Below, one piece after another: positions 9,401 through 14,079 of a DNA stretch of 14,079 nt (positions are counted from its first letter, which is position 1; each line of letters starts with the position of its first letter). The stretch spans positions 1-14,079 of the forward strand of contig JBOFJE010000007.1 in NCBI GenBank assembly GCA_051650525.1. Direction: 5' to 3'. Origin of the DNA: CAMREV01 sp051650525. Its GTDB lineage: Bacteria; Bacillota_I; Bacilli_A; Mycoplasmatales; Mycoplasmoidaceae. Both the position numbers and the translations under genes were made by a program. Under the pieces are notes generated by a model. It saw nothing but the letters and a program-made list of their open reading frames with translations, did no database searches and was not told where the DNA came from.

Positions 9401-10834
9401 ATAAAAAGGGTTATTAATGAAATTAATCAAATAGGTGATGGAATTAATGATTATAAGATTGAAAATAAGATTATAGAAGAAGAATTTGAAAAAAAAAGAA
9501 CAAGAAGTTCAACCAGAGATTTTATTAATTCAATTAGCAATTTACTTTTAGAAAAAATTCCTTGTTTGATGATGTCACCATTAACAGTAAGTACATATTT
9601 AGAACATGATAAATTTAATTTTGATGTAGTTATCTTTGATGAAGCTTCGCAAATATCACCAGAGAATGCAATTTGTTCAATTGCAAGATCAAATCAGGTT
9701 ATTATTGTTGGTGATGATAAACAATTACCACCAACTAATTTTTTTCAAAATAATAATTTAGTTGAACAAGATGATGAATTAGTAATTTATAATTCTTTAT
9801 TAGATATTGCAACTGAGAAATTACCAAAGATAATGCTAAAATGACATTACCGAAGTCAACATGAGTCTCTTATCAATTTTTCTAATATAAATATTTATAA
9901 TAATGAGTTAATTACCATTCCAAATGCTATTGGTCAACAAGTTGATCAAGGGATTGATTTTTATTATTTAAATAATGGAATATATAATCGAGGAACAACT
10001 CGAGATAATTTAATTGAAGCAGAATTTTTAATTAAATTAATCCATGAACACATTGAAAAAAGACCAGAAAAAAGTCTTGGGATAATAACATTTAATATTA
10101 ATCAAAGAATGGCAATTTTAAAATTAGTTGAAAAGATTAAAAACAAAAATGCTAAATATCGTGATTTTTTTAAACAAAAAAAAGATGATAATTTCTTTGT
10201 TAAAAATATAGAAATGGTACAGGGCGATGAAAGGGATGTAATATTTTTAAGTATATGTTATGGTAAATCACCATCTGGTAAGATGAGTCAATCATTTGGT
10301 GCCATTGGGCTACAAGATGGTGAAAAAAGATTAAATGTAGCAATCACAAGATCAAAAATTAATTTAAAAGTAATTAGCTCAATTAATGATGAAGATATAA
10401 TAACAGATAATGCAACTAATATTGGTCCTGCAATGTTAAAAAAGTTTTTAGAATATGTTAAAAATAAATCGATAATAGATATGTCATTCAATAACAAATT
10501 AAAATTTAGTTCCTTTTTAGAACAAGATATATATGAGTTTTTAATTAAATGCGGCTATGAAGCTGATATCAATATTGGACAATCGAATTTTAAAATTAAT
10601 TTAGCTATTAAAAATCCAAATAATAAAGTTGATTATATTTTAGCTATTACATGTGATGGTAAAGATTATTTTGACTTTGAGAATGTTGAAGATAGAGAAT
10701 ATTTAAGAAGAGTTGTTTTGGATCAAAGAAAATGAAATCATTATCATGTCAATAGTCTTTCATGAATTCAAAATAGAACAAAAGAACAAACAAAAATTAA
10801 AAATTTGCTTTCAATATTGATTAATAAAAATTAA
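6500..10834 (+). CDS. DUF4011 / superfamily 1 helicase with C-terminal Vsr-like (MTES_1575-type) nuclease-like domain
   Basis: A 1444-residue protein, open only if UGA is Trp (for example codons 15 and 1115). The ATG has GGAG 5 nt upstream. The N-terminus carries the DUF4011 signature (LWKQNLLDFSKKNRLINY, from residue 14; GFLLW; ILIPVEL). Helicase motifs follow: Walker A GPPGTGKSQT (285-294), a roughly 750-residue insert that looks helical and coiled, Walker B DEAS (1047-1050), GDDKQLPP (1071-1078), WHYRSQHESL (1115-1124), EMVQGDERD (1238-1246) and RLNVAITRSK (1277-1286). The tail (about 1335-1444) resembles the Vsr/MTES_1575 endonuclease domain: FLEQDIYEFL with Glu1341, then INLAI and ITCDGK. 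The family normally has IDLAV and IECDG there, so Asn1367 and Thr1384 replace expected acidic residues and nuclease activity may be lost. DUF4011-helicase-Vsr proteins have been reported as anti-phage (Hhe, as I recall); the role here is inferred. Confidence 0.9.
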
Positions 10835-10850
10835 AATGAGCAAAATAATA

Positions 10851-10876
10851 AAAAAAAGCACTCTCGTGCTTTTTTT
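10851..10876. terminator. Bidirectional terminator between convergent genes
   Basis: A perfect inverted repeat, AAAAAAAGCAC with GTGCTTTTTTT around a TCTC loop, lies 16 nt after the helicase stop and 21 nt from the stop of the minus-strand gene. It has a T tract on each strand, so it can end transcripts from both sides. Confidence 0.92.
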
Positions 10877-10897
10877 ATTAATTATTAATTGTTTTAA

Positions 10898-11356
10898 TTA
10901 ATCTTTTAATTTTTTTTCAATGTCATCAGTATTAACTAATTCAAATTTAGAAAGATTCTTTTCTACATAAGAAACGCCAGTTAATAATTCAATTAATTCT
11001 TTTCCAGTATATAAATCATTGTTGTATTTTCATTCTAATAAGATACTAGCAGAAAGATATTTTCTTTCCTCTTTTCCAGTAAGTCATAAATATTTTTTTG
11101 AAAATCAAACTTTTTGATGTTTATCTGAGAATTCAAGATCAGCAAAAACTTTTTTGAAATTTTCTTCTGAAATTTTGATTAATACAGATTTTTTAGTTTC
11201 GTCCAAAATTTGAGAAAACGTAATACCAACACTAATAAATTTATTTTGTTCTCGCTCTCCTCTATTGGATGAATATCTATTATCACTATTTGAGAATCGA
11301 TCTCTTCTTCCACCACCATTATTTCCTGAGAATCTGTTGTTTTGTTTGTAATTCAT
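10898..11356 (-). CDS. Hypothetical protein with Gly/Arg/Asn-rich N-terminal tail
   Basis: The gene encodes 152 residues once UGA is read as Trp (residues 84, 91 and 110); a standard-code reading would stop after 83. Residues 1-38 form a low-complexity, basic, Asn/Gly/Arg/Ser-rich tail (GNNGGGRRDRFS, RYSSNRGER), the kind of tail often found in nucleic-acid-binding proteins. The rest is a compact mixed alpha/beta segment (KFISVGITFSQIL, SVLIKISEENFKKVF, then a Trp-containing core and a charged C-terminus ending KKLKD). There is no signal peptide or membrane helix. AAGGA lies 7 nt before the ATG. It is convergent with the helicase and shares its terminator. I do not recognise the family; nucleic-acid binding is only a guess from the tail. 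Confidence 0.8.
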
Positions 11357-11388
11357 AATTATTCCTTTATTTTTTATTACCTAAGAAG

Positions 11389-11423
11389 AAAAGAGACAAT
11401 GATTATTCATCCATGTCTCTTTT
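11389..11423 (-). terminator. Hairpin upstream of the Gly/Arg-rich gene, probable terminator
   Basis: Perfect 10-bp arms AAAAGAGACA (11389-11398) and TGTCTCTTTT (11414-11423) enclose a 15-nt interior that can add a 4-bp stem ATGA/TCAT. Four Ts follow on either strand. It lies downstream of the two-TM gene and 33 nt upstream of the start at 11356. Terminator of the upstream minus-strand gene is the simplest reading; a 5' untranslated regulatory hairpin is possible. Confidence 0.6.
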
Positions 11424-11672
11424 AGAATAAACATAATATTTAAATTTTATTAGGCACAATTAATGTTACCATAAATAAAATTAAAGGCAAAATTATTATT
11501 TATTTGAAATTAATCCCATAATTTGATATTCTTCATGACTTACATCATATATACTGTTTAAAGTTAAATTGAAAATTCATATCCTGGTCTTTAAAATGAT
11601 ATTAATCATTAGATTCATGTTTACTAGATATTTCATTTTTATATGTATATTATGTATAAATTTTTATTTATG
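11424..11672. other. Intergenic stretch without a convincing gene
   Basis: About 250 nt of AT-rich sequence lies between the hairpin and the stop of the two-TM gene. It holds only a 46-codon minus-strand frame (11496-11636) with two in-frame UGAs avoided except one, ending DVSHEEYQIMGLISNK. That frame has no ribosome binding site before its ATG. The charged C-terminal half looks more protein-like than chance, so a gene remnant is possible, but I cannot support a real gene. No tRNA or other RNA gene is visible. Confidence 0.5.
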
Positions 11673-12251
11673 TTATTTTGAAACTTGTTTTAAACAAAAA
11701 AAGTAAAGAAAAATAAATTTGATTAAAAGAATTACAGAAAATAAAGCAAGTATCATAGAATATTTAAATGGAACAATAGTTGCCTTTTCATTTATGTTTA
11801 ATTTATTATTTTCTAATTCTATTTTCATCAATAATTTAGAACTATAATAATATTTATCCAAACACTTATCTAATTTCTCAATTTCTAAGTCTAGTTGATT
11901 TACATCACCATTTTTTAAATCCTTGTTTCAATTATCAAAAACATTTTCATTATTAAATAATTGGTAATAATAATTTTTAAACATATTATTTTCATTAAAA
12001 AAATATGGAACTAAGAATAAAAAATCTTTTTGTTCAATTTTTACATTATCAATTAAATTTTTGTCAAGATTAAATTGAAGGTGGTGATTATTTTTTTTCA
12101 AGGTTTTTAAAAGATAATAATTTTTAACTTGAGTAGTTGTTTTAATTGAAAAATAAGTCATTCCAAAGAAAGTAAAAGTTATTAAAAAAATCATAATTTT
12201 AATTATAAGTTTTATTTGGTTTTTAAAAAATATTCTAATTTTACTAAGCAT
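11673..12251 (-). CDS. Membrane protein with two transmembrane segments, unknown function
   Basis: The gene encodes 192 residues. Residue 108 is a UGA tryptophan that makes the gene look like two separate frames under the standard code. One membrane helix lies near the N-terminus (about residues 15-38, after a basic MLSKIRIFFKNQIK segment) and one near the C-terminus (about 164-187, followed by KQVSK). Basic residues at both ends predict both termini in the cytoplasm and a loop of roughly 125 residues outside. That loop is rich in Asn, Lys and Tyr and contains an acidic heptad-like stretch (LDLEIEKLDKC, about 120-130). The start ATG has only a weak upstream binding site. The gene is divergent from hsdM with 90 nt between them. 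No family is recognised. Confidence 0.78.
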
Positions 12252-12287
12252 TTTCTTTTGATTCCATTATTTTAATTTTTTAAAATG

Positions 12288-12305
12288 TTATCATAATTTT
12301 GATAA
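12288..12305. promoter_or_regulatory. Inverted repeat in the divergent intergenic region
   Basis: TTATCA-TAATTT-TGATAA is a perfect 6-bp inverted repeat midway between the start of the two-TM gene and the hsdM start. It overlaps promoter-like AT-rich sequence for both directions (TATGAT on the minus strand). It could be an operator for both genes, but repeats this short also arise by chance in such AT-rich DNA. Confidence 0.3.
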
Positions 12306-12341
12306 TATTTAATAAAGAATCATAACAACAGCAGGAAAAAT

Positions 12342-13892
12342 ATGGATAATAAAAATGAAAGAAATGAAGTTCATAGTGCAATTTGAAAAATTGCCAATGG
12401 TCTTCGAGGGAGTGTTGATGGCTGAGAATTTAAGAATTATGTTTTAATAATGATTTTTTATCGGTATATATCTGAAAATATTACAAACTATATCAATGAA
12501 GGTGAATGAGAGTGTGGACATTTAGATTTTGATTATTCAAAAATAGCAGATGATGATGCTAATAGTTTAAAAGAAGAAATTGTAAATGAAAAAGGTTATT
12601 TTATTTTACCAAGCCAATTGTTTAATAATGTATACAAAAATAATAATTCTAACGAAAATTTAAATATTACTTTAAATAATATATTTTCTAGTATTAAACA
12701 ATCAAGCATTGGTTCTCATAGTGAAGGTAATATTTCAGGCTTATTTGATGATTTTGATATTAATAATAGAAAATTAGGTGAGACTGTTTTTGAAAAAAAT
12801 AAATTATTAAAAAAATTAATGATTGGAATTGCTGAAATGAAATTAGGCAATTTTACAGATAATTCAATAGATGCCTTTGGAGATGCATATGAATATTTAA
12901 TGTCAATGTATGCTTCAAATGCTGGAAAAAGTGGCGGAGAGTTTTTCACTCCTCAAGAAGTTTCTGAATTATTAGTACAATTGGTGATAAATGGTAAAGA
13001 TAAAATTAGAAAAGTATATGACCCAGCATGTGGAAGTGGTTCATTATTATTAAAATTTTCAAAAATTATGTCTTTAAATAAACATATTGAATATTATGGT
13101 CAAGAAATTAATATTACAACTTATAATTTATGTCGAATGAATATGTTTCTACATAACATTGAATTTGATAAATTTAAAATTGAACATGGTAATACTTTAA
13201 TTAATCCTAAACATCATGAGATTAAAGTAGATGCTGTTGTTTCAAATCCCCCTTATTCAACAAAATGAGAAGGAGATAATAATTCTCTTTTATCTAATGA
13301 TGAACGATTTTCTTCAGCTGGTGTTCTAGCCCCAAAAAGCAAAGCTGATTTTGCCTTTGTTCTTGATGCATTATATCACCTTGAAAATGATGGAGTTGCT
13401 GCAATTGTCTGTTTCCCTGGTATATTTTATAGAGGTGGTGCTGAACAAAAAATTAGAAAGTACTTAATTGATTATAATTTTGTAGATGCTATAATTCAAT
13501 TACCAATTAATCTATTTTATGGCACATCAATTCAAACTTATATTATGATTTTGAAAAAAAATCGAAAAGATCAACCAATTTTATTTATTGACGCTTCTAA
13601 CCAGTATGAAAAAATTAATAATAATAATCGATTAAACAAAGATAATATTAATTTTATTATTAATCTTTATAAAGAGAGAATTGAAGAAAAATATATAAGT
13701 AGTTTAGTACATAGAAGTGATATTGAATTAAATAATTATAGTTTGAATGTAAATACTTATATAGAATCAGAAGATAAAAGTGAAAATATTGATATCAATG
13801 TATTAAATCAAAGAATTTCTCAAGTAGCTGAAAAGAATGATTTATTAAGAAAAGAAATTAAAAATATTATTAAAGTAATTGAAAATGAATAA
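12342..13892 (+). CDS. hsdM: Type I restriction-modification system DNA methyltransferase subunit HsdM
   Basis: The 516-residue protein is the modification subunit of a type I system. It transfers a methyl group from S-adenosylmethionine to adenine (N6) in the site chosen by HsdS, and forms M2S with it. UGA codons encode Trp15, Trp28, Trp58 and Trp309. The N-terminal helical HsdM domain (about 1-130; IWKIANGLRGSVDGWEFKNYVLIMIFYRYIS) precedes the catalytic domain. FGDAYEYLM and GGEFFTPQEV (about 184-212) are classic HsdM motifs. DPACGSGSLL (227-236) binds the cofactor, and NPPY (302-305) is the adenine methyltransferase catalytic motif, so the enzyme looks intact. The length is normal for the family. 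AGGA lies 5 nt before the ATG. hsdS begins 8 nt before the hsdM stop, which indicates translational coupling. hsdR is not in the window. Confidence 0.95.
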
Positions 13893-14079
13893 AATTGAAA
13901 AATCAATTAATCAATTATGTCCTGATGGTGTTGAATATAGAAAATTAGGAGATATTTGTAGCTTAAAAACTGGATCTCAAATTAATAAAAATAGATTATC
14001 TAAAAATAATAAAAATAATATTTTATTTCCTTTGTATAATGGAGGAGTTAATTTATCTGGATATCATTCTGAATTTAAT
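13885..14079 (+). CDS. hsdS: Type I restriction-modification specificity subunit HsdS, N-terminal part only
   Basis: The first 65 residues are present and the right window edge cuts the rest. The segment LCPDGVEYRKLGDICSLKTG (about 11-30) is the usual beginning of a mollicute HsdS target-recognition domain, and PLYNGGVNLSGY (about 46-57) fits the next strand of that domain. HsdS would direct the HsdM partner to its bipartite DNA site. The ATG overlaps the end of hsdM by 8 nt in another frame. Whether further hsdS copies or inversion repeats follow, as in phase-variable mycoplasma systems, cannot be seen here. Confidence 0.88.
   Translation, partial: MNKIEKSINQLCPDGVEYRKLGDICSLKTGSQINKNRLSKNNKNNILFPLYNGGVNLSGYHSEFN

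Noticed and set aside
6815..10735. Four separate open frames (6815-8107, 8366-8869, 9071-9844, 10109-10735) as a broken helicase
   Set aside because: All are in one frame and are separated only by UGA codons, with no TAA or TAG. Under the mollicute code they form one intact gene from 6500 to 10834.
11496..11636. 46-codon minus-strand frame ending DVSHEEYQIMGLISNK
   Set aside because: It has no ribosome binding site, is very short and has no recognisable family. It is kept only as a remark on the intergenic stretch.
11673..12251. Two small minus-strand genes, 11673-11861 and 11928-12251
   Set aside because: They share a frame and are joined through a UGA tryptophan at 11928-11930; the start at 11861 is a TTG within the longer gene.
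2..14079. Self-targeting spacers against the genes in this window
   Set aside because: I noticed no long match by eye between spacers and the genes at 5412-14079, but this was not an exhaustive alignment.

Overview
The window comes from a mollicute (Mycoplasma, Mesoplasma or Spiroplasma type). It is very AT-rich. Several long genes stay open only if UGA is read as tryptophan: in the helicase, HsdM, the two-TM protein and the coiled-coil protein, UGA falls where the reading frame clearly continues. Short intergenic gaps, AGGAG-type ribosome binding sites and small hairpin terminators fit the same group. The species cannot be named from the sequence alone.

Layout. Positions 1-5251 are one giant CRISPR array that runs off the left edge: 80 repeats of 36 nt and 79 spacers, almost all 30 nt. 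Repeat ends and spacer length point to a type II (II-C-like) Cas9 system with crRNA probably read from the minus strand. No cas gene or recognisable tracrRNA lies in the window. Next come an MTA/SAH nucleosidase gene (5412-5981) with a terminator, a small membrane-anchored coiled-coil gene with a TTG start (6128-6442), and a 1444-residue DUF4011/superfamily 1 helicase with a C-terminal nuclease-like domain (6500-10834). A bidirectional terminator separates the helicase from two minus-strand genes: a Gly/Arg/Asn-rich N-terminal tail protein of 152 aa (10898-11356) and a two-transmembrane-segment protein of 192 aa (11673-12251). Divergent from the latter is a type I restriction-modification operon: hsdM (12342-13892), overlapped by hsdS, which is cut by the right edge.

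How it fits together. The region reads as a defence island: adaptive immunity (CRISPR), a helicase-nuclease of a family linked to phage defence, and type I restriction-modification. The nucleosidase could recycle the SAH made by the methyltransferase, but that is only an inference from proximity. The most informative signal is inside the array. Several spacers are related to each other, and four of them match one short stretch of a single protein-coding gene in different sequence variants, including silent codon changes. This suggests repeated encounters with diverging relatives of one phage or element. A second point of interest is the coiled-coil plus helicase pair, whose nuclease domain appears to lack expected catalytic residues.
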